Below are positions 14,623-22,663 of a stretch of 35,443 bases of DNA, in pieces. Every line of letters begins with the position of its first letter. Position 1 is the stretch's first letter. Origin of the DNA: a virus; the IMG/VR virus record IMGVR_UViG_3300023108_002883, positions 1 through 35,443 of that record. One strand, written 5' to 3'. The position numbers and the translations under genes were made by a program. A model generated the notes under the pieces. It made no database searches. It saw only the letters and a program-made list of their open reading frames with translations, and was not told the DNA's origin.

Positions 14623-15638
14623 TCGCTGATTCCCATCATTTCTTTAACAGAAGCCCACAGACTTTCATATATGTCTGGGTTTTGACTAATAAAATCCCTT
14701 GCCTTTTCGGCTCCCTGAAACTTTGGAGTATCTTTCACATTTGTAAATGTATACCAAGCTCCGCCCTTATCTATTAATCCAAGATCTGTGGCTAAATTAA
14801 ATAGCTCCATCTCTTTATCTACGCCGACGCCATAGCGAATATAGCTTGTTATTTTAGCTCCAGGCGGACCTAATGCAGAGCATATTACTTGCCACTCAAT
14901 TGTTTGTCCTATCTGGGTTTCTTCTTTGCCGACATTCCACGCTTTAAAATACGTAGCTTTTAATTTGACATCTGTCTGATAGGCTATTGCCTGCCCTGAT
15001 TTTTCTTTCCATTCACTACTGCCGTATCCTGGGTTGCCCATCAGATGGGTGATACCTATAACTATATTCTTATTAACGGGAATAACATTAGCAACTTTTC
15101 TGCAAAATTTTGCTAACAGTTTTGCACCATCGGCTCTTTGCATCTTACTCATGTCTGATGTGATTTCAGATTCTGTACATAACGCTGAATAAGAATCGAT
15201 AATTAAGACAGAACCAGGTACTTCATTGATAATTCTTTCAGCGATTTGAAGATATTCCTCCGCATGTAATATCTTACCTGTTTTTGATCCTATGATATGA
15301 AATCTGTCTAAATTAAGTCCATTGATACCAGACAAGTCTCTTTTTTTAAGTCTACCTTCTATGTTTAGATAGTACACTTCTCTGCCGTCAGCAAAATCTC
15401 CGTATGCGTATTTTTCCTGTTGTGCTAATGCCGCTATGTACAAAGAAGTAGTAGTCTTGCCGCATTTGGGCTGACCGGTAAAAATCACAAAACTACCTTC
15501 TGGAATTCCTCCATTAAGAGCGATATCTAACGATGGGCTTACCGAAATATTCAAAACCTTCTTGTCAATAACAGAATTACCAGAAAGTATAATGTCGTCA
15601 CCAAAATTTTTCTTAATATCAGTCTTGATACTCATCAT
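14619..15638 (-). CDS. RecA/UvsX-type recombinase
   Basis: 339 residues with the RecA core: NISVSPSLDIALNGGIPEGS at 30-49, Walker A FTGQPKCGKTTTS near 53-65, Walker B SVLIIDSYSALC near 141-152, and a ThrHis switch region GITHLMGNPGYGSS (Q/N residue replaced by His as in some phage recombinases). It drives strand exchange for recombination-dependent replication and repair, with the SSB and the neighbouring nucleases. The start ATG at 15638 follows AAGGA by 5-6 bases; a second ATG follows immediately. Bacterial RecA has a longer C-terminal domain. It overlaps the preceding gene. Confidence 0.92.
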   Translation of the reverse strand: MMSIKTDIKKNFGDDIILSGNSVIDKKVLNISVSPSLDIALNGGIPEGSFVIFTGQPKCGKTTTSLYIAALAQQEKYAYGDFADGREVYYLNIEGRLKKRDLSGINGLNLDRFHIIGSKTGKILHAEEYLQIAERIINEVPGSVLIIDSYSALCTESEITSDMSKMQRADGAKLLAKFCRKVANVIPVNKNIVIGITHLMGNPGYGSSEWKEKSGQAIAYQTDVKLKATYFKAWNVGKEETQIGQTIEWQVICSALGPPGAKITSYIRYGVGVDKEMELFNLATDLGLIDKGGAWYTFTNVKDTPKFQGAEKARDFISQNPDIYESLWASVKEMMGISE

Positions 15639-16065
15639 CTATTTCCTTAAGTGTTGATAATATATTTTCTTGCTTTTTGTTTTTTCTAAAAGACGTAGGC
15701 TTTTTCCTGTCTATTGGTTTAGACAGATGTGTATTTTTCGATGCTATAATGCGTTCTTCCGTTTCTATGATCTTAATCAAAAATGGTGATCTTAATGAAT
15801 ACGTATTTTTTGTTTTAGGGTTATTCAGAGCTGCCACAATTGCCTTGGCTGAATATATCTTTAACAGTTTGTGGGCAGAGGCTATTTGACTCCGATAAAA
15901 CTTTTCCCAATAACTACTCACCCAAAATCTATAATGTAAATCCTTTTTTTCCCTGATTGCCTTGTGTTCACATATCATCTCTGTGATATACTGAGCATCA
16001 GACACTTTTTTCCCATTAGAATATTTAGAAATATACATCTTTAACCATTTGGTCGATGGATACAA
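15619..16065 (-). CDS. Conserved phage-type protein upstream of recA, function unknown
   Basis: 148 residues. The N-terminal part contains STKWLKMYISKYS and VSDAQYITEMICEHKA. A central Trp/Tyr-rich helix pair (LHYRFWVSSYWEKFYRSQ) leads into a basic patch (NPKTKNTYSLRSPFLIKIIE) and a lysine-rich tail. The arrangement suggests a DNA- or RNA-associated accessory protein of the replication and recombination block. The start at TTG 16065 keeps the STKWLK segment; an ATG at 16038, two bases after the previous stop, is the alternative and has no better SD. No family assigned. Confidence 0.65.
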   Translation of the reverse strand: MYPSTKWLKMYISKYSNGKKVSDAQYITEMICEHKAIREKKDLHYRFWVSSYWEKFYRSQIASAHKLLKIYSAKAIVAALNNPKTKNTYSLRSPFLIKIIETEERIIASKNTHLSKPIDRKKPTSFRKNKKQENILSTLKEIDDEYQD

Positions 16066-16358
16066 TCGTCTGTAACTCTAGAGTTTTTATGTTTGTGTGA
16101 TTGTATACTCATTGATGCTTCACCAGTCATAACGGTTACGGAAGCGTTGTTGGCGGTTTTAGAAGAAAGCATCTTCTGGACCGCTGGTTTTTGAGCCGTA
16201 GAAACTTTGTCTTTGTTAGATGTGGAGCCATATTTCTCTATCACAGACTCTACTTGTTTAGTTGTCAGCTTTAATTCTGTGGCGATATTCTCTATTGTTT
16301 TTTCTTCATGATTAAGCCACCTAATAGCATATGTTTGCGCTTTGCTGATTCTTGCCAT
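16041..16358 (-). CDS. Small protein with an N-terminal helix-turn-helix-like region
   Basis: 105 residues. Residues 1-43 (ISKAQTYAIRWLNHE, then ENIATELKLTTKQVESVIEKY) fit a helix-turn-helix of the sigma-region-4 or LuxR-like type: the second segment reads as a turn plus recognition helix. The rest is disordered, with NASVTVMTGEASM and a C-terminal IHRPNG. It may bind DNA or the host RNA polymerase. The gene is joined to the previous one by TAATG at 16358 and overlaps the next. No catalytic motif is visible. Confidence 0.65.
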   Translation of the reverse strand: MARISKAQTYAIRWLNHEEKTIENIATELKLTTKQVESVIEKYGSTSNKDKVSTAQKPAVQKMLSSKTANNASVTVMTGEASMSIQSHKHKNSRVTDDCIHRPNG

Positions 16359-16735
16359 TATGTTAATTCCCTTTCAGTATTTAATAGCCATGCCTTATTA
16401 TTTGTGTTCAAATACTTGATATAGTGACCAAAAGCCTTTTGTCCAACTTCTACAAATTTATATCCCGATCTGTATGAGCTTGCTGTTTTATGGGGGTGTG
16501 CTATTTGGTCGTTGGGGTCAAACGGCTTGCCATACCTATCGCACTTTATCATAAGTCTATATGTAGAGTCGTCCCGATATATTTTTTTAGCAGCCACGTC
16601 TTGATCGTCATGCTTGCGTCTTAGATTACTGTTGGCATCTACAAAATCTTCTTTGCCTTTATGTGTATAATACTCGTTGTCTGTCTGCCGATTGCTATTT
16701 TGATGTGTTTTAGCTTCAACCACAAAATCATTCAT
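16358..16735 (-). CDS. Unknown protein, member of a duplicated family (copy 1)
   Basis: 125 residues from ATG 16735, chosen because AAGGAG lies seven bases upstream; the frame also reads from 16756 but without an SD. The product shares the plan of the protein at 17368-17757: an N-terminal EYYTHKGKEDF (there KYYTITGKEDG), a middle strand near YRLMIKCDRYGKPFDP (there YKYYIAINCQRQAYNP), and a C-terminal helix FGHYIKYLNTNNKAWLLN (there FNKYIGFLKTGNEKVLAD). The two are old paralogues separated by two small genes. No enzyme motif is seen; the strands plus the terminal helix suggest a small binding domain. Confidence 0.7.
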   Translation of the reverse strand: MNDFVVEAKTHQNSNRQTDNEYYTHKGKEDFVDANSNLRRKHDDQDVAAKKIYRDDSTYRLMIKCDRYGKPFDPNDQIAHPHKTASSYRSGYKFVEVGQKAFGHYIKYLNTNNKAWLLNTERELT

Positions 16736-17039
16736 TAGGCATCTCCTTTGCTGCATTGATTAATGACTGCTCAAAATGTTTTAAAAAATTTAGCATATAC
16801 TCTTCAGGATCTTGGCCAGGAGGTACGGGCATATGAAAATTTCTTTTATGTATCAATTTAGATCCCACATTTTCACGCTTTTCATTCTGCTCCATAATGT
16901 TTGATTCAACAGAAAAGATGATTTCATGAGGACAATCTATTAATTTTCTGGGAGATGTATTCAGTTCTGCATATCCAAGCATTTCCTCTTTAAATTTTGG
17001 ATCGTCCAATAGTTCTTTCACTGTTTTTTCTATGTCCAT
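16728..17039 (-). CDS. Unknown 103-aa protein
   Basis: A small acidic and helical product with MDIEKTVKELLDDPKF at the start, a strand-rich middle (HEIIFSVESNIM), then NFHMPVPPGQDPEEYMLNF and an amphipathic C-terminal helix. No family recognised. It sits between the two copies of a duplicated gene and overlaps the next gene by 8 bases; its last codons carry that gene's SD (AAGGAG). It overlaps the preceding zinc-ribbon gene by 10 bases. A regulatory or structural role in the middle-gene block is possible but unsupported. Confidence 0.65.
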   Translation of the reverse strand: MDIEKTVKELLDDPKFKEEMLGYAELNTSPRKLIDCPHEIIFSVESNIMEQNEKRENVGSKLIHKRNFHMPVPPGQDPEEYMLNFLKHFEQSLINAAKEMPNE

Positions 17040-17368
17040 TTGGTTTTACTTCCTCTCTTTATCCTTGACATACCGGTGGGAAGTTCCTGCTGACCCCCTT
17101 TGTATTCATTGTGTTTTTTGTATAAATAATTTTTTTCATCATTACTCATACGATCACGGTTCCTATTTGCTAAATCTCCCAGCTTAATATCTGAATCAGA
17201 CTTAACTACACTACCAAACATATTGCCAAGATCCGTAGAGTAATCCCTATCAATATCTTTAGTTTGGCATTTTGTACATTTGATCTGTTTGGAATCATAC
17301 TCTTTATATGTGGCCACAATAGAAAATTTATTACCACAATTATTACACACAAACGAATATTCAGGCAT
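17030..17368 (-). CDS. FmdB-type zinc-ribbon protein
   Basis: 112 residues. The first 45 form an FmdB-like zinc ribbon: MPEYSFVCNNCGNKFSIV with CxxC, then QIKCTKCQTKD with the second CxxC. The remainder is polar and basic (RNRDRMSNDEKNYLYKKH, then PTGMSRIKRGSKTKWT). FmdB ribbons are found in many bacteria and phages as small putative regulatory proteins whose partner is usually unknown. Joined to the previous gene by TAATG at 17368. The zinc-ribbon call is firm; the function is not known. Confidence 0.82.
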   Translation of the reverse strand: MPEYSFVCNNCGNKFSIVATYKEYDSKQIKCTKCQTKDIDRDYSTDLGNMFGSVVKSDSDIKLGDLANRNRDRMSNDEKNYLYKKHNEYKGGQQELPTGMSRIKRGSKTKWT

Positions 17369-17757
17369 TATGCTTTTAAGTCCCTATTTATATCTGCTAG
17401 AACTTTTTCGTTACCGGTCTTTAGAAATCCTATATATTTATTGAATATGTATTGATTGACCTGTTTCATTGTATGCGATTTGCTATTTTTGCAAATTCTG
17501 TCTACAAACGTTGCTTTGGGACATGATTTTGATAATGGATTATAGGCTTGTCGTTGACAATTTATGGCTATATAATATTTATATCCAATATTATCAACCC
17601 CCAAAGAACTTGCGGCCGTCATGCTTCTGGGCTTTTTCTCACAAATACTTTGAGCATATATATGTGTACTGTCACTGCCTACTGTAGGGAATCCACCACT
17701 ATCAAAACCGTCTTCTTTTCCTGTGATAGTATAGTATTTATTTTCTTTCATATTCAT
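17368..17757 (-). CDS. Unknown protein, member of a duplicated family (copy 2)
   Basis: 129 residues and the longer-range paralogue of the protein at 16358-16735: KYYTITGKEDG at the N-terminus, YKYYIAINCQRQAYNP in the middle and FNKYIGFLKTGNEKVLADINRDL at the C-terminus align with the other copy end to end. It has extra cysteines in the middle (SICEKK, SKSCPKATFVDRICK). Starts at ATG 17757 or 17751 are equally likely; both lie inside the end of the HNH gene. No catalytic motif. The two copies flank a zinc-ribbon gene and an unknown gene, so the four could form one module. Confidence 0.7.
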   Translation of the reverse strand: MNMKENKYYTITGKEDGFDSGGFPTVGSDSTHIYAQSICEKKPRSMTAASSLGVDNIGYKYYIAINCQRQAYNPLSKSCPKATFVDRICKNSKSHTMKQVNQYIFNKYIGFLKTGNEKVLADINRDLKA

Positions 17758-18328
17758 AATGCTTGTTAATGTATTTAGTCCATATCTCCATCGCTTCTGA
17801 TCTTATATTAGTCAATTCGTCGTACCATGGCAAGTATTTGTATGAAAATTTTGGCATATGAGGCTCATTGAGCAGTGACATGTTTGCCTCTTTTGGTGTT
17901 TTGTTGGCCTTTTTAGCATTGCATTTTATACAAGCTGTTGTGACATTGGTCCAGCTTGTTGCCTTTTTATGATCAGAAAATCTAGATTTGGGTATAATGT
18001 GATCATATGTCAATTGTGATCTATTTAAATGCTTGCCACAATATTGACACATAAAATTATCTCTAGTAAATAAATTTTTTCTAGACAATTTAATATTAAC
18101 AGAGCCAAAGCATTTTAGATATTGTGTTGTTCTAGCTACTGCAGGAACTTTAATCTTTTTATTGTTGGCACATAGAATATAGTCGTCATAGTGTTCTAAG
18201 ACATGAATACCATATCTTATATCATTATGGTATTTTATATTCCAGAGCACTGCTCTTCTCCAATCTATTATTCTTATTGGTGTAAAATCACAATTTAATA
18301 ATAGGCATTTATTATGATCTATTGTCAT
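17738..18328 (-). CDS. HNH endonuclease
   Basis: 196 residues. The C-terminal half is an HNH (beta-beta-alpha metal) nuclease with two CxxC zinc pairs: FMCQYCGKHLN, then LTYDHIIPKSRF (first catalytic His after Asp), TSWTNVTTACIKCNAKKAN (Asn and second CxxC) and KTPKEANM. The N-terminal half (LLLNCDFTPIRIIDWRRAV) is the partner domain found in bacterial and phage HNH proteins of this type, including RIID-W near residue 20. It cuts DNA; targets are not predictable. Tight 17-base overlap with phoH shows it is an integrated operon member rather than a recent homing insertion. Confidence 0.9.
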   Translation of the reverse strand: MTIDHNKCLLLNCDFTPIRIIDWRRAVLWNIKYHNDIRYGIHVLEHYDDYILCANNKKIKVPAVARTTQYLKCFGSVNIKLSRKNLFTRDNFMCQYCGKHLNRSQLTYDHIIPKSRFSDHKKATSWTNVTTACIKCNAKKANKTPKEANMSLLNEPHMPKFSYKYLPWYDELTNIRSEAMEIWTKYINKHYEYERK

Positions 18329-19049
18329 ATTCTTCTAGTCTGTCTATAATATCTGCTATAATTGGATTTCTCACAATATCGGAAGCCTCTAAACGAGCAA
18401 TGCCGATTCCACTTATTCCTTCAAGTACATTGATCAGTTTTATAAATCCTCCCTGAAGGGGTCTTTGCAAGTCAGATTGCGCAACATCTCCCGTTAATAT
18501 CATTTTACTATCAATGCCTATTCTTGTCAATAGCATTTTTAGCTGATCATAAGAGGCATTTTGACACTCATCAGCTACCACAAAAGCATTATGAAAACTT
18601 CTGCCTCGCATCAGTCCGAGAGGAACAACCTCAATTCTTCTACCGACTTTTAGCTTAGTGTAATGCTGCATTTGTAAAAAATAGTTGATTTCATCGTATA
18701 GTGGTAATAAATATGGATGCAGTTTTTCTTCTGCTGTTCCGGGCAAAAATCCAAGTCTTTCCCCGGCTTCTACAACAGGACGAGTAATTACTATTTTTTC
18801 TACCTTATCTTCAATTAGATATTCCAGTGCCATACCTATAGCTATGTGGGTTTTACCGCTACCTGGAACGCCCTGGCAGAAGGTTATGTCATTTTCTGCT
18901 ACCGTCCTGATATAATCTTTCTGATTAATAGATCTTGGCTTAAGCCTATTTTTAAATCCTACAATAATATCTTCAGGAGCAACAAAACCATCTTTTGTGT
19001 TATTAATAAGAACAGGTTTTGTAGCACGATTTTTATTTTTTTTTCTCAA
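18312..19049 (-). CDS. phoH: PhoH-like ATPase
   Basis: 245 residues of the PhoH P-loop family, common in phages of many hosts. Walker A is CQGVPGSGKTHIAIG near 57-70, followed by IVITRPVVEAGERLGFLPGT (family signature), the Walker B VVADECQNASYDQL and MILTGDVAQSDL. The family has RNA or DNA helicase-like ATPase activity; its role in infection is not settled. The start is TTG at 19049 with GAGG seven bases upstream; no ATG is available near the conserved N-terminus. It follows the ribonucleotide reductase by 21 bases. Confidence 0.93.
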   Translation of the reverse strand: MRKKNKNRATKPVLINNTKDGFVAPEDIIVGFKNRLKPRSINQKDYIRTVAENDITFCQGVPGSGKTHIAIGMALEYLIEDKVEKIVITRPVVEAGERLGFLPGTAEEKLHPYLLPLYDEINYFLQMQHYTKLKVGRRIEVVPLGLMRGRSFHNAFVVADECQNASYDQLKMLLTRIGIDSKMILTGDVAQSDLQRPLQGGFIKLINVLEGISGIGIARLEASDIVRNPIIADIIDRLEEYDNRS

Positions 19050-19070
19050 TGTAATGCCTCTAGGAGTAAA

Positions 19071-21269
19071 TTAAATTAGACATGCGCCACCAGCACAACT
19101 AATTTCCTCTATTCCTACAGTATTGTCCTCTGTTTCCAGTAGTTGTGTATAATCAACCTTAGAAAAGCTATCATATAAATCTGTATAAATCTTCCAATTA
19201 TATACATCTTTCATACAGTACGTTAATCTTTTAATATCGTCATCAAAATATTTTTTAGCAAATCTTTTCATCTTTATAGAAAAGAGTTTCTTATCGTCTC
19301 CGTCTGTATCCAGTTCTTGATTTAGCGTTATATAGTCACAAGCTGCCCATAAATTGTTGTCGAAAGCATTCAGTCCTAATTCTATTAAACCAGAACACCA
19401 CAGCGAAGCGTCTCCATATTCTTTAGCTATTTCTCTGCTTGTATAGACTGTTGTGAATGGAGCTTGTGGATAGTCTTTGTCTCCGCTTTGTGGAATAAGA
19501 CTGATGCCTGCAAAATATTTACGATTTTGATAAATATATTTTGTTACATCTTCCCACTCTTCCGGCTGAACCGTAACTGTGTTGCTTACATTGTGACTAA
19601 GGAAGTCTTGAGTACAGAGCGACCTATTCTTGCCCGACTGCACCCAGTTACGTTGTGTATCTTTTACTACCGTGAGCATTTCTACTGCTGGTAATTGATT
19701 TTTTAATTTAGAACCATCTGGTACTTCGATAGGGAATTTAATAACCTCATCCGTGTTATTGGCTGACCACGATGATTTTTCACACGCTTGCGGATTGTAA
19801 CTTTTGAAATATTGATAAGGTGGCTCTAAAATATTTGCTTGTACATGCCTTATATACCTTTTGGCGTGATGAGGATGAATGCCCGAACTTGTTCCAAGCA
19901 TAGAGCTGCTTGTTCCTTCTGGTTTCAAACAGGTGACCCTGGCTGCTTGGTTGATATTTATTTTTTTAGACAATTCTTTATTGGTATCGACAGCAATTTT
20001 TGCTCCGGCCTTTAATACCTTTTCTGTCAGAACTAGATCATGTTTTTCCATAATGCCTGTTAGCGAAACACCCAACAATGCTTCTCTATCGAAGATAGCC
20101 TTGCTGACTTCGCCTAAGTAATCTAGATCAGTAAATCCTGCTTGTAGTGTTCCGATAATAGCAGCGGCTTTGCATCTTTCATAGAAATCAGCCTCATCTG
20201 TTACAGATGAACAATTAATGGTGGAGAGATTACAACCCTGCCATCCTGACTTACCTGTTTTTTCATCAACAGGCCACATGCCCACTTCAACACACGGATT
20301 AAAGGTCATTTCTGTAGAATCGCTCCAGATAAATCCTGGCTCACCAAATTCTTTTACAGACTCCATTAGGTTTTTAAAATCTTCATAAGATGTATCATCT
20401 TTTAATAGTAGAGCAGAGTTATTGCTTCTGGCTCTTTGTGGATTCTCAATGTACCAATTGCCGGTTTTAGCTTTTGCCATTTCTTCATCGTCAGCACTAA
20501 ACAATGCTAATGACGCACTTCTACGCACCCCACCAGATAATACAGCATCGCTGCTGTGCATAATAATATCATAAGCGTCAATTGGTCTGAGCTTTTTTTG
20601 TCCATTCTCAATACACTTGTCTAAGAGTTCTCTAATTTTTTCTAAGCCATTTTGTAATGGTTCAAAACCAGGCGCTTTGCCAACGCCAGAAGATAGCTGA
20701 GCACCTTTTTCACGAATATTACTGTAATCAAAAACTACATACTTATCTTTGTATTCTGAAAAACGTGATTCGCTAGGCTTATTGAAATAGGAGCTTAATA
20801 AAATGCCTAAAGCATCAGACCAGCCTTCAATACTATCTTCTATAACATATTTTACACCTTTGCGCTTGTCTTTTTTTTCTGATGAAAGATTGGGCAATTT
20901 GGCAACATGGTGTTTTTGTACACTAAAGCCAGTACCGCTACCACAAAGTAACAACCAAAAGCATTCTTGGAAGAATCTTAGGCGATCACAGTAGGAGCTG
21001 GTGCAGTTATAGATCTTCGCATGACGCTTTAGGATCGGTTCTCCGCCGAACTGAAGGGCTCTTTGGCTTCCCAATACCTTCTTTTTAAACATAAGGTCAT
21101 ATGCCCAATCAATGTCTTCTTTAATATTTCTATCAGCATACATAGTATGCATCATGCCTCTTACGCGATCCACAGCTTCTTTCCATGTTTCTCTACGATT
21201 TTCTTTCTCAATCCAACGGGCATATTTACTGACAAATGTATAATTCTGTAATTCATTTAACGCCGACAT
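19071..21269 (-). CDS. nrdJ: Adenosylcobalamin-dependent ribonucleotide reductase (class II, NrdJ/RTPR type)
   Basis: 732 residues, about the length of the monomeric Lactobacillus-type ribonucleoside-triphosphate reductase. It reduces ribonucleotides to deoxyribonucleotides using a B12 radical. Visible elements: IYNCTSSYCDR near 88 (first redox Cys), GSGTGFSVQKHHV near 112, the radical-site NPCVEVGMWP near 327, GCNLSTINCSS near 347, KPEGTSS near 455, and the C-terminal CAGGACLI redox pair in the last eight residues. No subunit NrdB is needed. SD AAGGAG lies seven bases before the ATG. The phage depends on B12 from the host or environment. It follows dCMP deaminase in a nucleotide-metabolism unit. 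Confidence 0.95.
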   Translation of the reverse strand: MSALNELQNYTFVSKYARWIEKENRRETWKEAVDRVRGMMHTMYADRNIKEDIDWAYDLMFKKKVLGSQRALQFGGEPILKRHAKIYNCTSSYCDRLRFFQECFWLLLCGSGTGFSVQKHHVAKLPNLSSEKKDKRKGVKYVIEDSIEGWSDALGILLSSYFNKPSESRFSEYKDKYVVFDYSNIREKGAQLSSGVGKAPGFEPLQNGLEKIRELLDKCIENGQKKLRPIDAYDIIMHSSDAVLSGGVRRSASLALFSADDEEMAKAKTGNWYIENPQRARSNNSALLLKDDTSYEDFKNLMESVKEFGEPGFIWSDSTEMTFNPCVEVGMWPVDEKTGKSGWQGCNLSTINCSSVTDEADFYERCKAAAIIGTLQAGFTDLDYLGEVSKAIFDREALLGVSLTGIMEKHDLVLTEKVLKAGAKIAVDTNKELSKKININQAARVTCLKPEGTSSSMLGTSSGIHPHHAKRYIRHVQANILEPPYQYFKSYNPQACEKSSWSANNTDEVIKFPIEVPDGSKLKNQLPAVEMLTVVKDTQRNWVQSGKNRSLCTQDFLSHNVSNTVTVQPEEWEDVTKYIYQNRKYFAGISLIPQSGDKDYPQAPFTTVYTSREIAKEYGDASLWCSGLIELGLNAFDNNLWAACDYITLNQELDTDGDDKKLFSIKMKRFAKKYFDDDIKRLTYCMKDVYNWKIYTDLYDSFSKVDYTQLLETEDNTVGIEEISCAGGACLI

Positions 21270-21429
21270 ATTAGCTCCTTAGAAGATTATCTGAAATTTG
21301 GCCCGAAGTAAGATTGATTCTGTCATAGATATGATAAATCATTGGTTAGAGGAAAGCAAGGGCCATAATTAATATTGATTGTACTACTAAATACACCATT
21401 GCCAATTATCTTAATTTTGTTTTTGTGTT
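21270..21429 (-). other. Intergenic region before nrdJ, weak candidate promoter
   Basis: 160 bases without a gene I would call. A TTGCTT (21359-21354) and TATCAT (21336-21331) pair 17 bases apart on the minus strand is a possible but poor promoter (3/6 and 5/6 matches). A 17-codon hydrophobic reading frame can be read here but has no support. I see no cobalamin riboswitch: there is no recognisable B12-box-like conserved stretch and the region is short for one. Confidence 0.3.
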
Positions 21430-21885
21430 TTATAAATTTTGAATCCAAGCAAGATTTGGTGTACATCGGATAATTTTAATCCCCGTTTGATTCACAAAAA
21501 GATCAAATCTTTCTTTCGCCTCTTGGTCGAATAGTTTTGTGCCATGGCCATTCGCCATAACAACCTCTGTGATGCCTTCTTGCCACAGAGCCATGATACA
21601 ATCATTACAAGACTGGCCGGTTATGTACGCTCTGCCCTCGTCTGGACGAATGACACAATTAGACAAAGCATTTCTTTCTGCATGAATCATCCAATGATAT
21701 TTTTCTGGACGATAAGTAGGCAGCATTGAATCATCCATACCTTTAGGAAAACCATTATATCCAACGCCTAATATCCGGTGCTGCTTGTCTGTGATTACGC
21801 ATCCGTGCTGTGTGTGTATGTCGTGGCTTCGTTGTGAAACAACCCTAGCCAACCCTAAGAAATAATCTGTCCAGTCTGGTCTCAT
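21430..21885 (-). CDS. dCMP deaminase
   Basis: 151 residues of the zinc-dependent dCMP/ComEB deaminase family, which converts dCMP to dUMP for dTTP synthesis. The N-terminus DWTDYFLGLARVVSQRSHD is typical. The zinc motif is MIHAERNAL near residue 65 (His and catalytic Glu) and SCNDCIMALWQEGI near 88 (two Cys; the family often has PC in the first position, here SC). VGYNGFPKGMDDS precedes. There is no SD; a promoter -10 box ends seven bases before the ATG, so the message is probably leaderless. No thymidylate synthase is in the window. Confidence 0.93.
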   Translation of the reverse strand: MRPDWTDYFLGLARVVSQRSHDIHTQHGCVITDKQHRILGVGYNGFPKGMDDSMLPTYRPEKYHWMIHAERNALSNCVIRPDEGRAYITGQSCNDCIMALWQEGITEVVMANGHGTKLFDQEAKERFDLFVNQTGIKIIRCTPNLAWIQNL

Positions 21886-21891
21886 AGATAT

Positions 21892-21920
21892 ATTTTATCG
21901 GATGCCGTTGTGTTTGTCAA
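21892..21920 (-). promoter_or_regulatory. Sigma-70 promoter directly in front of dCMP deaminase
   Basis: TTGACA (21920-21915, exact) and TAAAAT (21897-21892, 5/6) on the minus strand, 17 bases apart, with the extended -35 TTGACAAAC. The -10 ends at 21892 and the ATG is at 21885, so transcription should begin at or within a base or two of the start codon. Confidence 0.75.
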
Positions 21921-21928
21921 TACATAAT

Positions 21929-22663
21929 CTAATTATATCTCTTAATCACCAGAGATCGATATTTTCTGGGTGTGGGCTTTTCCATGCCAATGTTCTGTAC
22001 AGGATATACATCGTAACTATTTGATATATACCAACCTATAGAATTAACCATTCTTTCAATTGTAGAATAATCGATATTCCACCACACTCTCCTAAATTGA
22101 TTTTTACTAGGATAAAATGTAGAGCCATTAAAGTGTCGATCTACAAAAGGATTAATGAGAACAGCAAAACTTTTTACTTTGTATAAAATATTCATTAATA
22201 CTAGCATAGGATCTCTGACATGAGATAACATTGTGCCAAAAATAGCGGCATCAAAATCTCCTAATTCTTCTGGTAAATCTTGATAGATATTAGCTCTATA
22301 TTGTTTGCATTTTGAATTTATTTTTTCATGTATATAATCATAAGCATTATAATACATTTCATGAACTTCTGTGTGGACGGCCGGTTTATATCCTGGATAT
22401 TTTAAAACATCCCAGTAAGATCCGTCTGGCATATCATAAGAAACAACATCGGCCCCTTGCTTTTCCATCGTGAAAGATAAGAACCCCGAACCTGCGCCAA
22501 CATCTATAACTTTTTGATTCATATAATTCATATTCCCTAAATACTGATTTATACATTTTGTAAGATCCCAATCTCCCTGAATTATCTCTCCGTCGGGTAG
22601 TGGAATAGAATGATAAAATTTACAGTTTTCTAACTTTAGTCCTTTTTTTGGTAATATAAACAT
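21929..22663 (-). CDS. SAM-dependent methyltransferase
   Basis: 244 residues. Motif I of a class I methyltransferase is KVIDVGAGSGFLSF near 51-64, then VVSYDMPDGS (acidic end of strand 2) and FDAAIFGTMLSHVRDP (motif IV region). The N-terminal FYHSIPLPDGEIIQGDWDL resembles the lead-in of CmoB-like and sugar methyltransferases. It ends the sugar cassette (RmlB, RmlC, oxygenase, glycosyltransferase, two sulfotransferases), so O-methylation of a sugar is likely. The start at 22663 follows the sulfotransferase gene by 33 bases. Substrate unknown. Confidence 0.85.
   Translation of the reverse strand: MFILPKKGLKLENCKFYHSIPLPDGEIIQGDWDLTKCINQYLGNMNYMNQKVIDVGAGSGFLSFTMEKQGADVVSYDMPDGSYWDVLKYPGYKPAVHTEVHEMYYNAYDYIHEKINSKCKQYRANIYQDLPEELGDFDAAIFGTMLSHVRDPMLVLMNILYKVKSFAVLINPFVDRHFNGSTFYPSKNQFRRVWWNIDYSTIERMVNSIGWYISNSYDVYPVQNIGMEKPTPRKYRSLVIKRYN

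Noticed and set aside
17738-18328. HNH gene as a homing element interrupting another gene
   Set aside because: Both neighbours are complete and overlap it; no split gene or intron is seen around it.
18502-18530. Promoter inside phoH (TTGACA-17-TAAAAT)
   Set aside because: It lies in the strongly conserved Walker B to sensor region, lacks the AAC extension, and is not near a start codon; kept only as a possibility.
21270-21429. Cobalamin riboswitch or leader peptide before nrdJ
   Set aside because: Too short and no recognisable B12-box; the 17-codon frame has no ribosome binding site and could be chance.
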